A DNA stretch of 64,000 nt from Bremia lactucae (Eukaryota; Oomycota; Peronosporomycetes; Peronosporales; Peronosporaceae), in NCBI RefSeq assembly GCF_004359215.1, contig NC_090611.1, forward strand, positions 3,220,857-3,284,856, in the 5' to 3' direction. Every line of letters starts with the position of its first letter. The stretch's first letter is position 1. The position numbers and the translations under genes are program-made. This document shows positions 10,619-22,194 of the stretch, one piece after another. Below the pieces are notes generated by a model that saw nothing but the letters and a program-made list of their open reading frames with translations, did not search any database and was not told the DNA's origin.

Positions 10619-11140
10619 TGTAGGCGGGCACTTTTATAACAGCCACGCTCTACGTAAGCACACACGTACAAGCACAGTAAGAAAGCGGTTTGACCGTCTT
10701 TTCTCACGTGCAGTGAGGTAGTTGGTGGGCACCTAAGCGACATCACCCAACGAACTAAGTACCTTAGTGCAAGTGTCGTCACAGAAGCAGTAATCCGGCT
10801 TCACGTGCGCACTTGTTTGCAAGGAAGTAGTTTTATGGTTGATGATAAAATTCAATATAAAACCTTTTAACATATCAATAGATGCCATCTTTGTAGATGT
10901 GCACCCGTACAATACGAGCGTGTTATTCTGAATACCTCGGATTACGGATGACGCTTGCCGTCATCCCTTTCAATGTAAATACTCCAATGTGCATCGCATA
11001 CACAAGGGTGGGTCACTTTGTGCACCATACCTAAGGAGCAGGTCTAATTACATCACATGAAGTAATTGACCATCCTGTTAAGTACACTTTGTGTGCTTAA
11101 CGGATTTGTGTAACGTAGATCAACTATAGCCCGTTACACA
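10619..11140 (+). repeat. gypsy 5' LTR (about 520 bp)
   Basis: The block begins TGTAGGCGGGCAC and ends GCCCGTTACACA. A truncated second copy starts with the same bases at 36032. Its end resembles the terminus of the 54.44 kb LTR (CCCGTTACA), and a gag-like frame starts about 140 bp further on, which fits a 5' LTR followed by a primer-binding site and leader. The exact 3' base (11138 or 11140) is uncertain. Confidence 0.65.
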
Positions 11141-11281
11141 ACTTCCTCTTTAAAAACGAATTTTACATTCTGCAAGATCGTCAGCGGGAGGAACCGAGGG
11201 ATAGCAAGCTACTTACGCGCCGTTTTTAGTCCTCTCAACTACTCTCAGCTACCAGTGTGTGCACATTTAGTGTGACATTAC

Positions 11282-12144
11282 ATGGCGCCTGATAAACCAC
11301 CTAAGAGGGACAAAACGGAGTGGTCGTCTGCGAAACCACCCACACAACCACGCACGAAGCGCACCCGGAGCGGTTATACGCAGCCGTCGCGTAGTGCCTC
11401 CGTTGCAAGGCCGACAGCTACTGGTGCTGTCGTGCTAACTGGACTTAAAGATACATCCCACTTTCACAGTGAGGATGAAGATCAGTCGCTCATTATTGAC
11501 TCCAATGAGCCGACACCACCGCCATCACCTCATTGTAGTGATGAGCACAGCAAGCTAGTAATGGGATAGGGTGGTGGCGTTATATTGCCCATCCCAACTT
11601 CATCCGTTGCTATTTACATGAAGAGCCTAACGTTGCGGCAAATTTGCCTTACGTCAACGAGGCAACTGTCTCGCTCTCTGCGCTAGCTAGCGCAGCGACC
11701 ATTCATGAGAGCACTGCCCATAAAGTGCAGCTGCTTCTCAGTTGGGTAAAAACCCAATATCTGTCGCTCAGACCATCATACACAATGGGCCTGACGCAGA
11801 AAGAGCCTGAGCGTATAGCTCATGGGGCGGCACGTGACGTGTCACAAGCCAGTCGTATTGAACTTGGCGATGTGACTAATGCCATACTACCGATATTACC
11901 TCCTTCCGAATGCCCATATTCGGATGGAACTAGTGCGTCACTCCTAGGCCGCACTACTCTAGATGCACATAATAAATATGGCATCTTTAGCTCATGGAAG
12001 GCTCAGGGGAAACCACTTAGTCGTGTTTCCTCGATCCCGGTCGTGTTGCATTCGAATAAATCAACCGATCATTTCGAAGTGGAATTTTTACGCCGCTCGT
12101 CAGCCACATTCCGACGTGACGAAACAACGGTCGCAGCTACTTAA
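11282..12144 (+). pseudogene. probable gypsy gag N-terminal region
   Basis: Two plus-strand frames (11282-11569 and 11644-12144) follow the LTR at 10.62-11.14 kb. The first is basic and proline/serine rich (MAPDKPPKRDKTEW, KRTRSGYTQPSRSAS) and ends acidic (HSEDEDQSL); the second contains VNEATVSLSALASAATI, ILPILPPSECPYSDG and KYGIFSSWKAQGKPL. Position after the LTR and composition suggest gag, but no conserved gag domain is recognised. The stretch from about 11970 is shared with 63370-63600. Stops separate the pieces. Confidence 0.45.
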
Positions 12145-12239
12145 CTTCGCTCGCTTGCGTGCAAGAGAAATCATTAGCGGTAGGTACTGTATCCCCTAAT
12201 TCTTCTCACCGCGCTTCTCCTGCTAGTCCATTCGGGAAT

Positions 12240-12330
12240 AGCAGAGCGACACTGGTGCTTCTTTTCAAAGGCGTAGACCAGGCCCGGTACGTCGACATGC
12301 AGGGCCTCGACCGGCTCCTAAGAGTTGATA
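12240..12330 (-). pseudogene. chromodomain C-terminal remnant (G3)
   Basis: The minus strand reads EPVEALHVDVPGLVYAFEKK followed by HQ. This matches the C-terminal helix region of the chromodomain seen more completely at 63.63-63.85 kb (SWEPIDTLHIDVPCLLTAY). The upstream aromatic-cage part is frameshifted. Chromodomains at the end of gypsy integrases bind modified histones and steer integration into heterochromatin; that role is family knowledge. Confidence 0.6.
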
Positions 12331-12798
12331 TTTTTCTTTTCCTCTCCACGAGACGAGGGTTTGAAGCCTCTGCTACATGGAGCGGCGATTTTGCCCACCA
12401 ACTCGCGGCAGCCGCTTCCGTTCAATCCCAGGCATTGAGCGTTGCTGACGAAAAGATCAGGAATCGCGAACATCAAGTCTCACGACTGACTACGGATCTC
12501 CACGATGTTTGCTCGAAGATCTGCCACGGTTACTAAAGGCTAATACTTCGGCTAGACCTTTTAAAAAGCTGATGCTGAGAGAACCGCGTTAGGCGCGTGG
12601 TATACCTCAGCCCATATCGCGGTGGGAGGATTCATTCGGCTGGAAGTCTTTCACCTTCCCCGTCTCCCTCACTCGACCGACACTCGACTATGAGTCGAAA
12701 GTCGGTCGGGTCGACTCATAGTCGGCGTCACCATCGGTCTCCTTAGATTGAAAGTATGTGATCTCTTCTGGATTGACAGATCGTTTCAGACGATCCTC

Positions 12799-13357
12799 TT
12801 AAAAGACAGGGTGCGTCTCAATAAACGGCGGGAGTGTGAGCCTATAATCATTTCCAACCTCCTTGACCACTGTAAACGGCGGGAGTGTGAGCCTATAATC
12901 ATTTCCAACCTCCTCGACCACTGTAAACGGCCCGATGAAACGCGGCAATAGATTTGTAGTACCTTCAGGTGGACAGAAACTGCGTTTTTTGGTTAAGGCA
13001 CAATTGCTAAAATAGTACTTTGTCTCACGCTCCAAAAACGTTCATTGTTGTTGCGACCATTTTGGTCCGCATATTGTTTTGCTTGTCCTGTGCGCTTGCT
13101 ATCACGCCACGGACTTTTCGTGTGATGGCTAATCGCTCATCCACAAAGCGTTGAGTCTCGCTCACGCTTTTAGCACCAAATTCGCCTGTGGCACCACCGA
13201 GACGTCGGTCATAGGACGTAGTTGTCAATAGCGAAACATCGTTATTGTTTAGGACAGGCATTTTTTGCCGTGACTCCATACTGACCAGTGATAAAGCGGC
13301 AGTGTCACTAGGGCAAGTAATGGTCACTGACATGATACCCTCACGGGTCATCGTCAT
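12799..13357 (-). pseudogene. gypsy integrase C-terminal barrel with an in-frame 17-residue duplication (G3)
   Basis: The minus strand reads KYYFSNCALTKKRSF, LLPRFIGPFTVVEEVGNDYR and LTLP, then repeats PFTVVKEVGNDYRLTLP. The RFIGPF..V..VGNDYRL block is the standard C-terminal domain of gypsy integrases. The duplication corresponds to two adjacent 51 bp units (12823-12873 and 12874-12924) differing at one base. The upstream frame (13025-13357) includes the linker with GGATGEFGAKSVSETQRFVD. Confidence 0.8.
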
Positions 13358-13525
13358 ATTGACGAAACAATGTCCCTCTTCCGCACAGAGCGTAGTGATG
13401 AGCCCTCCCCCACTAAGACTTGGGGTGCGTACAAACTAGACTGGCGTCCGAGGATGGCGCAGTCCGTTTATATAAAAACGGTGTCTCACCCGTACTGGCG
13501 TGGACACTGCTATTTATAGTGATCT

Positions 13526-13936
13526 CTACAAATTGCTCCATTCTTTAGGAGTCGCTATCGTGCGTAATACATCCGCCATGACCCGATTGTCACGTTCTAT
13601 TTGGCCATCGGTCTTGGGATGATCTGCCGTCGACATATGGAGCTTGCTACCTAGCAGCTCAAACACATGCCGCCAAAAAACTGACGTAAAACGTGGATCC
13701 CGGTTCGATACTATGGACTCACGCATCCCGTATAGTCGGCATACATGATCCAGATACATGAGAGCTGCCTCCTTGTCTGTGATCGATGTTTTACATGGTG
13801 CTAAATGCACCATTTTGCTCAGTCTGTCTACAAAGCCGACGAGCCCCGTCCGACCCTTGTGGTCGGGCGGCATGCCAAACATGAAGCCCTGACTTACCGA
13901 CTTCCGACAATCCGTTGGGATCGGCAGCGGCTTCAT
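13526..13936 (-). pseudogene. gypsy integrase catalytic core (G3)
   Basis: An open stretch of 136 residues reads MKPLPIPTDCRKSVSQGFMF, VGFVDRLSKMVHLAPCKTSI, YLDHVCRLYGMRESIVSNRD, PRFTSVFWRHVFELLGSKLH and STADHPKTDGQIERDNRVMAD. This is the rve integrase core. The second Asp (NRDPRF) and the Glu (IERDNRV) are visible, while the first Asp position reads QGFMF instead of MDF, so the catalytic triad is incomplete. Confidence 0.88.
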
Positions 13937-14919
13937 GGTGCACTGCTAGGCGGTGCAGACTTTATGCGCTGACACTATTCGCAGGAGCGAATACAGTTGG
14001 CCGCCCATCGATATAGATGTGGCCACCAAAATTCCTCTGACACTCGTAAGAATGTCTTTCCACGGCCCAGATGCCCAATCGATGGTACCTCGTGGAGCTC
14101 GTGAAGTATTTTAACTTTAGATCTGTGTCATGAGGGACATGATTTTCGAAGGGTCACAAGGTGACAGCGGATGCCATCGCTGTAGCTAAAGCGACTTAGC
14201 TTAGCCTTCAGGTGCGATGAAAGGGAGGTTTCTTTCGGAGGCCAATGAGCTCGTCATGTGGTAGACCTTCATCGCTGCCAACGTTGACGAATCAACTTGT
14301 GCCTTTGCACCAGACACGCTTTCCTGGTGTATTGCCTCGAAGTCTGGGCTGCGCGTAAATGCGTCAGCCACGACATTCGAATTACCCGACTGTATTCGAC
14401 GTTGAAATTAAATTCAGAGAAGAATGTAAGCCGTCTTTCCATTCAAGACGAGAGGTGCGGTGAGTTTATTGCGGTCCGCAGTGATGCGTGATCCGTGTAA
14501 ACCACAAATGGTTCGGTGCACGCGAAGCTTTACAAGAGCGTACTCTATTCAAAGTAGCTCCTTGTCATGCACAGGTTAATTGTGCCACGGCATCAAAAGC
14601 CGGGACCGATAAGATTTCACACGGTTGACGCCATCGTCATCCTTCTGCATCGCAGACGACGCTAAAGGGCTTATCAGCGTCTCGCAATGCCAAGACCGGT
14701 GCCTCTACAAGAGATTGCTTCAGTGATGTGAATGCATCTACTTGTTCCTTTGACCAAACTTATTCTGCATCCCTTTCAGTAGGTCAGACACGGGCTAGTA
14801 CGCTCTGCTTAAATTTGCTGTACTTATGCAAGGAATTGGATAGCCCTAGGAACTAGCGCAACTCCTTCACGTGTCGTGGAATTGGCCATTCCTTTAAAGC
14901 CTTTTACCACCATGTGTAC

Positions 14920-15417
14920 CTACGATGCAGTCCAGCACAGGTATCTTGGGACCCCTACGACGCACGCTTGCAAGTTGACGTACAATTGCGCGTCGCCCAG
15001 AGTCTGCAACACAGCGTCTAAATGACGCTTGTGCGACTCTATTTCGCTCAGCCCGTCCTCGGCTCTACTATGCACGAATACATCGTCAAAGCAATGAGGC
15101 GGGTAGGCACGGTGCTGACACATCACGTGAGCCACCACTCGGTTGAATGTCGCTGGTGCGTTTTTCCAACCTGGAGGCATTACAAGCCACTCCCACAGCA
15201 TACCGCTTGGGGGGCTTACTGCCGTTTTGGCTACATCAGACTCTCTCAAGAGTACCTGATAGTAGCCATCTTTTAATTTCAACGCGAAAAAATATAATTG
15301 ACTTTCCATGGAGCTCGACGAGATATATTTCCGCGTGATCGGCGTTTGCGCCGATATGGTGGCCGTGTGCAGCTGATTGTAAGCGTATGCTACGCGGATC
15401 CGCCTGTGGCTTTGCAC
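14920..15417 (-). pseudogene. gypsy reverse transcriptase (G3)
   Basis: The frame reads RIRVAYAYNQLHTATISAQT, LKLKDGYYQVLLRESDVAKT, PSGMLWEWLVMPPGWKNAPA, TFNRVV and the catalytic CFDDVFVHSRAEDG box, then KRHLDAVLQTLGDAQLYVN. This is a gypsy RT of a slightly different lineage from G1 (GWKNAPA instead of GLSNAPA). The double Asp is intact; the first catalytic Asp block has the form LKLKDGYY. The frame is open over 165 codons and then breaks. Confidence 0.88.
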
Positions 15418-16100
15418 ACACAGAACGTCGGGCTGCAGTGAGGTGACTTGATCTCATGTACATGTCCAGCATTGGATCGCTTGTCGAACTCATCGATGTA
15501 ATCGACTTATTCTTTCGGCAACGGCAATTGCCTCGTCACACAATACTAGGTGCCAGGTTCTAGATCAATTTCGTGCCCGATGCCCCTATCGGCAGGTAGG
15601 CGGCTGGGCACTTCCTCTAGGAGCACACTACGATGTTTTCACAGAATCTAAAATGAGCCGTCTCTCAAGGCATCCCAGCCTTGAGCAGTGAATTGTTTCT
15701 TTTTCGTCTGTTTCTAGGACGCTCGCATCCATTGTGGACGACGAGAAACAGTCCACCAAGTTCTCTTCTGGAACCGGTGCGACTTCCTTGTGGATCATTT
15801 CTTCCTTCCCACGATTTCTCCGGGAGATTTACTATCTCCTCGGCAGATTACAAGACGTGCTGGAGCGCCTCGATTGAGGATGCCTCCTCCATTTTGTCTT
15901 CGACGGCCCCGAATTCCTCGTTCGAAGGCCCGTCTTCATTGGCCGGGACTTCTCAAAAGTTCACTCGTTTTGACATATCGGGTACTTGTTTTTCGAGCCA
16001 CCACGACATTTGACTGGGAAGCGGGTGCCGTTGCTCTCTCGGCAAACGCACCCCATTCAACCGCACCAGAATCTAGGCTCTGCGCCAAATCTTGCGACGA

Positions 16101-16460
16101 TTAACTTCTTGTCAGCTCGCTATCTACTGCCACAGGCTCTCGGCTCTGTGCAGGACCATTGAACGCATGGCTACTTGTTATTGTCCTTTTCACCACGAGC
16201 TGGGTAGGACTTGGTGACGTTTGGTATCCCGTCAACGCACCCTCAACTGTGTTGTACACGAAATCAGTTGCATAAGGCTCTCGAAGTATCATATCCTTTC
16301 CGGTGTCCTGCGTAGAGTTAGCAACTGTGCGTGTACGCCGGTCTATCCATGGTTGGTATCTTGCCAGCCATGGTATGCCTCGGTGAGGTCATACGGACTC
16401 TTCAGATCTAGCACTGTGAGCTTCTCTCTACAGGAGAGTCACTAAAGCTGAATGCGAGTT
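16101..16460 (-). pseudogene. gypsy protease to RT linker region (G3)
   Basis: Minus-strand frames read LKSPYDLTEAYHGWQDTNHG and then LREPYATDFVYNTVEGALTG and YQTSPSPTQLVVKR. The first resembles the block after the aspartic protease of gypsy elements (YDLILGM.WL in intact members), strongly decayed. Plus-strand open frames across 15.68-16.10 kb are antisense shadows. Confidence 0.45.
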
Positions 16461-16955
16461 CAACTTGAATTACCTCAGACTTTACGACCGCGCCGTTTGC
16501 TTCTACGAACGGTCGCTCCTCTTGCTTTCATCCTGGCAAAGCGACTCATACGTCATATATCGCCGGCCTCTTTCTTAGAGCCGGGAGTTTCACAAAACTC
16601 TGTGATGCACTCGAATCCACGAGAAGGGTCATCACATGGTGAAGCCTTGTACTCGAGCACTATAGGCCTGCAGGGTTGAGGTCCAAAATTTCGAGACCTC
16701 AGGAACTATGCTACCTATTTGGTCGATAACTGTGAATCTAGGCAGCTTCAGAGTCCGCGTTGGTAGGCCCCCCTCCTGCGCTTATGAATTCCCCGAACCC
16801 TCAGTGGTTGATGCAGAACTCACGCGTCTTGTACTCTGGTCTTTGCCATCACCCTTCGTGTAGGGAGTCCTTTTGCTGGGCGTCTTAGCCCCAGCAGAGA
16901 TTCTCGCATAGCAGCGAGTCATCATTTGGCCGCGCTTTGTCGCACTTGTAGCAGA

Positions 16956-17719
16956 CTACGTCTGCATCGCCCAGCTCGATAGGAGTCTCATCCGACCTCT
17001 CGGCGGACAGCTTATATCAATCAATCGTCGAGGCACTGTTGAAGGGTTGCTTCTCAACTTAAGCAATTTGGATTGCCTCTTCCATCGTCGACGGCACCTT
17101 TTAAAAAGGGCCTGTCGCGATGGGCCGTGCCGCAGTGCGTAAATGAACCTGGGCACCTTGATGTGTTCCGGTATTGGACCCACAGTATTAGATGCCGACA
17201 GTGGGCGCATCTTATGCACATATTCTTGCAGTGATTGCATCGCTTGTCGCGCTCAAAAGAAGCGCACCTGAGCAACACTTCGTTGTTCGGCGACTGGTAC
17301 ATGGCGCGAATCTTTGTCTTAAAGATCGCCCATGTAGGGAACGCCTTAACATCCGCCACAGGCGCCGAGTAAGCTCACTATGAGGCCTTACCGCGCAGGA
17401 GCGACATTGCGTACGACACCATCCGGCTATCATCCTCGATGATCTGCGCAACACCTCATTGCTCCACAACTAACAGCCAGTGGACAGTCGTGTGCGCTGC
17501 AGTTCCATCGAATTTGTATTCGCCATATCTGCCCTCGCTTTGTTCTAGCCAGGACGTCAAGGACATTCCTTCACGTTGACTGGCATTCCACACTTTGCAT
17601 GTCCTCTCGCACACCTTGCTCACCCAAGAAAGATCCGAAGAATATAATTTTTCTTCAGCCCAATGGCAAAATTCTCGTTGTTGGCAGTTGCCGTTTAATT
17701 TGCACATACTGAAACGCAT
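16956..17719 (-). pseudogene. gypsy gag (G3)
   Basis: Starting at 17719 the minus strand reads FCHWAEEKLYSSDLSW, GMSLTSWLEQSEGRYGEYKF, then (17054-17359) AFPTWAIFKTKIRAMYQSPN and (16956-17240) MQSLQEYVHKMRPLSASNTV and HIKVPRFIYALRHGPSRQAL. The W..F...I...Y and L..YV..MR..S blocks are those of the Retrotrans_gag (PF03732-type) capsid region. A CYKCDKARP remnant of a zinc knuckle lies near 16960. Three frame changes occur. Confidence 0.75.
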
Positions 17720-18170
17720 TGGTAAAAGCTTATCATATTTTTTGTGTATGAGTCAGGTTGACTTCAAGGCAAAGCTGGGACCGTTAAACAAAAGGCTGTC
17801 AGCTTCGATCTGCTCTCTGCATGAAGCGTGTATACTAGCAAATTGTTGTATTTCTTTAAGTATCCGCACGGAATTTGTGGCTAGGGCTCTTGCTGAGCAA
17901 AATGGTGCATGTAGCACCACGATATCAGGCAAGGAGGCAGCTCTCTTGTTCCCGATAGCGTTTTATTCATTTTATATTCTCGTGGGGGTATGCGCTTGCT
18001 CGAATTCACAAATGTTGACTTCTTTGGTCCAAGGAAGCCGGCCGTTGTAACAGAATCGTCAAAACCCCGTTCTCTTGACATATCGGCGTGTTGAGAGCCT
18101 TGCTGGTAAAGCTAGGTTACGTTCTTCTGGACCCGTCGATGTAGTTCGAATGTTCCTCGGCTTAGCGTCG
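17720..18170. other. no recognisable gene; gypsy-related flank
   Basis: The largest frames are short and lack a recognisable domain. The block at 18085-18125 (CGTGTTGAGAGCCTTGCTGG) is shared with 10345-10370 in the same orientation, so it belongs to a gypsy leader or LTR. Confidence 0.35.
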
Positions 18171-19370
18171 TACTTACATAAGTACTCCCGCAATTATGCT
18201 GAAATGACACAGTACATCTTGCTTCTCTACTGAAGAAAATTGTAAAGTGGTTATCATTGTAAAGGAGCGCATCGAGCTGCTTATGCTGACCCGGACCACG
18301 GTCGCATGAAGCGTCAACCGTGAACGTGCATCACATTTGCGATCGTCCAGGTCTCGGACCTATGGACCTCTCGTGTATGGAGAGCGAGAAATCTCGCTCT
18401 TCAAGTTACAATCGGTCGGAATACCAAACGGAGATTATGGTCGATCAATCGTCAACGAAACACGAGCTGTATCCCCTTCACAACGAACTGACACGCGATT
18501 TACTAGCATGTCCGATGAATTAGGGCGGAAGCTTCTTTGAACTGTCCGCTTTGCTATTGGGACGAGAGTAAAGCGGGCCTAAAGCATCGACAGTTACTAT
18601 AGGAAATAATATGATGACGACATTGACGACTTTAAAGCTGCAATGCTAGCTTCTCGTACGCACAGAAATGCACGGTATGAAGCGCTTCCATTACCATTGA
18701 CCTAGGACAAATCAACTCGAGGTTATTATCAGGTACATCTTGCTACATATCACAGTACGAAGCACTTTTTTGGGACTTTCATGCGTCGTGTTCAAGCTCT
18801 GAGTGATCGCCAGAACTCCGTATGAGGTAGTACTTAGCAGCGGTGAGAGTCACCTTTATTTTGAAAATCATTTACCAGATTTCCATTAAGACAGCGTTCC
18901 TAAGTGGTTTACTGGATGAAGAAACCTACATGAAGCAGCCGAAAGGTTTATCAGCTCCAAGAATCCGCTTTCATGTAACACAGTATTTAATTTTAGGAAT
19001 CAATTCAGATTCATAACGAAAATATCTATCTGGAGATAAAACCGATGGTGGATTGGTACACAACACATCTTGGAATTCTTCAACTAAGGAGTAACTCCCA
19101 CTGAGACGCATTATTCTTGCGGTCATTATAAGAACTTCGACCGTCGCCATTGTTGTGCACCGATTAGTGGCCACCTCACTGGTATAATTCTTTTTTTACT
19201 CGAGTCTTCTGGCGATTGCGCTTCTCCTGGCGATTGCGCTTCTCCTGGCTGTCCTCGTGTCTTTGTTGACACGATATTTCAACTCCATGAATTACCCCGT
19301 GAACTGGTCTTAGATCGAGACCCCAGATTCACGGCGGGGTTTTGGCATTTTCTGACCCATTCGGATGTAA
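18171..19370. mobile_element. gypsy mosaic: RT, gag and integrase crumbs on both strands
   Basis: The plus strand at 18175-18235 reads YSRNYAEMTQYI, an RT end; 18355-18415 reads MDLSCMESEKSRSSSYNR, a gag piece seen again at 20.58 kb. The minus strand at 18971-19174 reads SLVEEFQDVLCTNPPSVLSP, the block before the gypsy RT. The plus strand at 19255-19350 reads LPRELVLDRDPRFTAGFWHF, an integrase core block. Their order and orientation are scrambled. Confidence 0.65.
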
Positions 19371-20300
19371 AACGATCGAAATCTCCAAACAAGCTTCAAC
19401 TTAGTGAATCCCAATATGCCGCTGCCTGAGCAGTGTCGACGCCCCCTTCATCTGGGACATTTGAACACCAGCAAGCGAGACCGTTACATAAGTATCGACA
19501 CGTGCTCTCGCAAAATTTATCAAACGCTTTCGGTACTTCGCTCTTCTTCTGATTGGGTAAATCATGACAAGGCAGTTCCTTATCCTAGTAAGAATCACGA
19601 TATGAATGCCATCTGGTGCTTACAGCAATTGCACGAAACAGCTTGTAGAATCTAATGGACGCCACGCCGGGTAGGACGGATAAGGTCAGTCGCATATGAA
19701 TTTGTCCTGTGAATCCAAGGACTCTTGGATTTTAGATAGTGGATCAAGCAGAGGCTCTGTCAGTGACGAGACATGGCTTGAAGATGCTTGAATTAGGTAA
19801 AGCGGTCCGTCCAATCGCGATGCGAGACTTTGCGGCAGAAAAGCGCTCGTAGAGGACGTTCGAATAGTTATCACTGAAATAAAAACAGGGTAACACGGTC
19901 GAAAACGGAAAAAAAAGTGTAGCTGCTGCTCTTCAAAATCGAGATTAGATGGACTCGCCGTTAATTATTTGACTTGGTTGTAAAGCTTATACCTAATTGG
20001 GTATAATTCAGCCAACTGGCAAACGCAAGCTTTGGATCAATGGCTCGACAAGATTGTCTAAGGTATCAAATTCTGAGCCGCTTAACGCTGGATAGAAACG
20101 GAGTAGTTGAGAGGTTAGGGTGCTCAACAGTTTGAACTGTTGAGACAGCAGCATTTACATGCTGCTAGCATGTAAATCGCAGTATATCACGGAGTCATGC
20201 TGCAACCAGTATTATGCTTTGATTGACGGGAGAATTTTAGTTGAATTATAGCTGAAACAGTTGCGTGCTAATTTATGGTGATACTGATAATTAAAAGAAG
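19371..20300. other. no gene; gypsy-related and unassigned sequence
   Basis: No reading frame with a recognisable domain was found. A run of short direct and inverted motifs at 20120-20185 (AGCAGCATTTACATGCTGC) is shared in reverse complement with 10.27-10.33 kb. The rest is AT-rich and unassigned. Confidence 0.4.
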
Positions 20301-20318
20301 GTTCTCACGCTCCTGGAT

Positions 20319-21260
20319 TTGAAGCAGGGCAAATGTGACCTTCACGCTTATGCCAGCATACACGATACCTGGTCAGTTGTGAGTCATCCAATTGATGACT
20401 TAACACAGGTGACTGTGTTTACTAAAGGTCATCGAGACGGTCCCGTTAAGACTCACATGTTCCGGCTTGAATTAGAGTTCGCTCGACCAAGTGACATCTA
20501 TAGCGAAACCGAGGACTTATGTCTTATACTGGCTTTTGTCCACTCTGGAGCTTATCGTCTTCCAATAAAGGAAGCCCAGATCCTATGGACCTCCGTAGGA
20601 TCTACACCTCCGTTATTGGAAGACTCTCGTGTGAAGAGAGCGAGAAACTCTGCTCATCAAGTCACAAACGATTGCAAAAATGCAATCGTTGTCAAAAGAC
20701 GGGCCACTACGCCAATGAGTGTAGTGCCCCACGCCCAGTGCCTAGAAAGTGAGCGAAACGATCGACCTCCCGCTAGGAAGCGGACGCGAATGCGAAGCTG
20801 TTGCGAAATCGCAACGGCGAGACGGATCGTCAAATTGGTCGGGGTCAGTAGGTGTGGAGCGCCCTACTGATCTAGCAACTCAAAAATATTTGCAGGCCTT
20901 TTGACGGAAGTTGCTCATCACACACAAACATTATCTGTAAGTGCCCCAGGAAATGAGGTTAACCTCATCACCATGAAAATTATAGTGGCAAATAAATTAC
21001 CACTAAAGTCCCTATTGGATTGTGGGGCGTCGTCGGCTAAAAGATCGCAGACTCCAATTCATCGAGCACGACGTCACTATAGCGAGGATTGCATTGCGCC
21101 TAGCAGTAGGCGCATCTGTAAAGAAACGTGTAGTTAATATCCGATACACCTGAAAGGGTATACAGTTTGACGAGTGCTTGATTTAAATGAAAATTTTGAT
21201 ATCATCCTTGGATTACCATGGATCAGAAAGTACGAGCCATGCATAAACTGGCAGCGTAAA
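20319..21260 (+). pseudogene. gypsy gag zinc knuckle and aspartic protease (G4)
   Basis: The plus strand reads LHAYASIHDTWSVVSHPIDD, GPVKTHMFRLELEFARPSDI and, in the next frame, KCNRCQKTGHYANECSAPRP, an intact CX2CX4HX4C zinc knuckle of gag at about 20673-20715. At 20901 it continues EVAHHTQTLSVSAPGNEVNL, NKLPLKSLLDCGASSAK with the aspartic protease active site written DCGAS, then in another frame LDLNENFDIILGLPWIRKYE. This is the best preserved gag-protease of the window, although frames change at about 20700, 21050 and 21160. Confidence 0.78.
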
Positions 21261-22120
21261 GCCGTGACGATGCCTGTCTCTCGTTCACCAGAGAGTCATT
21301 CTTTGGGCGTTCATAACCTATGAGAGAGTGAAATGGCCTCACTTGTGGTTCGATCGTTTGCACGACTGCATATGACCTCAGTGTGAAAACCCATCGCATT
21401 GTGGAGTTAGATTCTGACGGCTACTGGCAGCGTCGAAGTTTGATCATTCGAAAAAGTGGAGTGGTACGAAACAAGGAAGCTGTGGTTGCGGAACCAGCGA
21501 GATTCTCTACGATCGTCTCTCTAGTAGATCTAGGACTTTCGCACTGTCTCTTATAGAAAGACGTTACGAATTTTCTTGGATGTTGCTTTTTAAGCAATCA
21601 AGAGGTTGTTGGGGATGACACTCTCCAAATAAAACTTGAGGGAATAAGTCCCCAAGAATCTGCGGAAATAAGCCCCTAGAAACCTGTGGTAAAAAGGTTC
21701 TTATGTACCTTTGGAAAAAAGTTCCAAAGAGAAAATTGAGACAATTAATGTCTTAGTAAACAACGGATCAAGTGTAAGTGCTTATACACTTGATCTGATA
21801 GCGCCTCCAAGTTGACTCCGGAGATAACTCAATTGCCAACGCTAGAACCGAAACGGTTCTCGCGTGATCTGCGTAGTGGCAAAGTCAAGTAGATCTGCGT
21901 ACTTGTCACAGAGGACAAGTTCGTGGCCGATATTCGGTCGGCAATAGTATTTCCTGAGAACGACGGGTTCCCAGCAGATCATCAATGGACAAAACCTCGA
22001 TGAGGAGACTTGGATATAACGAGTTGCCTAAGGTTAAAGGCACTCGACACGAAATCGACCTGAATTTGGTTCGAAATGCTGTGTCATGAAGCAGTGGCCA
22101 ATGCCTTGGTATGATGTACT
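21261..22120 (+). pseudogene. gypsy protease-RT linker and RT start (G4)
   Basis: The sequence continues the plus-strand G4 order after the protease. It is related to 7.85-8.15 kb and 8.64-8.76 kb, and ends with the RT entry block YCVMKQWPMPW near 22070-22110 (KQWPLPREQ in the 8.1 kb copy). No frame stays open. RT sequence then resumes in opposite orientation at about 22200. Confidence 0.55.
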
Positions 22121-22194
22121 TATAAATCCGACTTTCCGTTATGAAAGAAGACGTCATCAAAATAGCTCGGTGCGAAATTCCGCACCGATCTTAA

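Larger units (their letters stand above)
12180..17719 (-). mobile_element. Ty3/gypsy chromovirus-like element (G3), gag to chromodomain, degraded
   Basis: Read from 17719 down to about 12200 the minus strand gives gag, protease linker, RT, RNase H traces, integrase, integrase C-terminal barrel and a chromodomain remnant, the order of a chromovirus. The element is nearly complete in layout but carries stops and frame changes throughout. No LTR pair was recognised at its ends. Confidence 0.8.

Noticed and set aside
15681..16104. Two overlapping plus-strand frames of over 100 codons
   Set aside because: They lie antisense to the G3 gypsy protease-RT region and have no domain.
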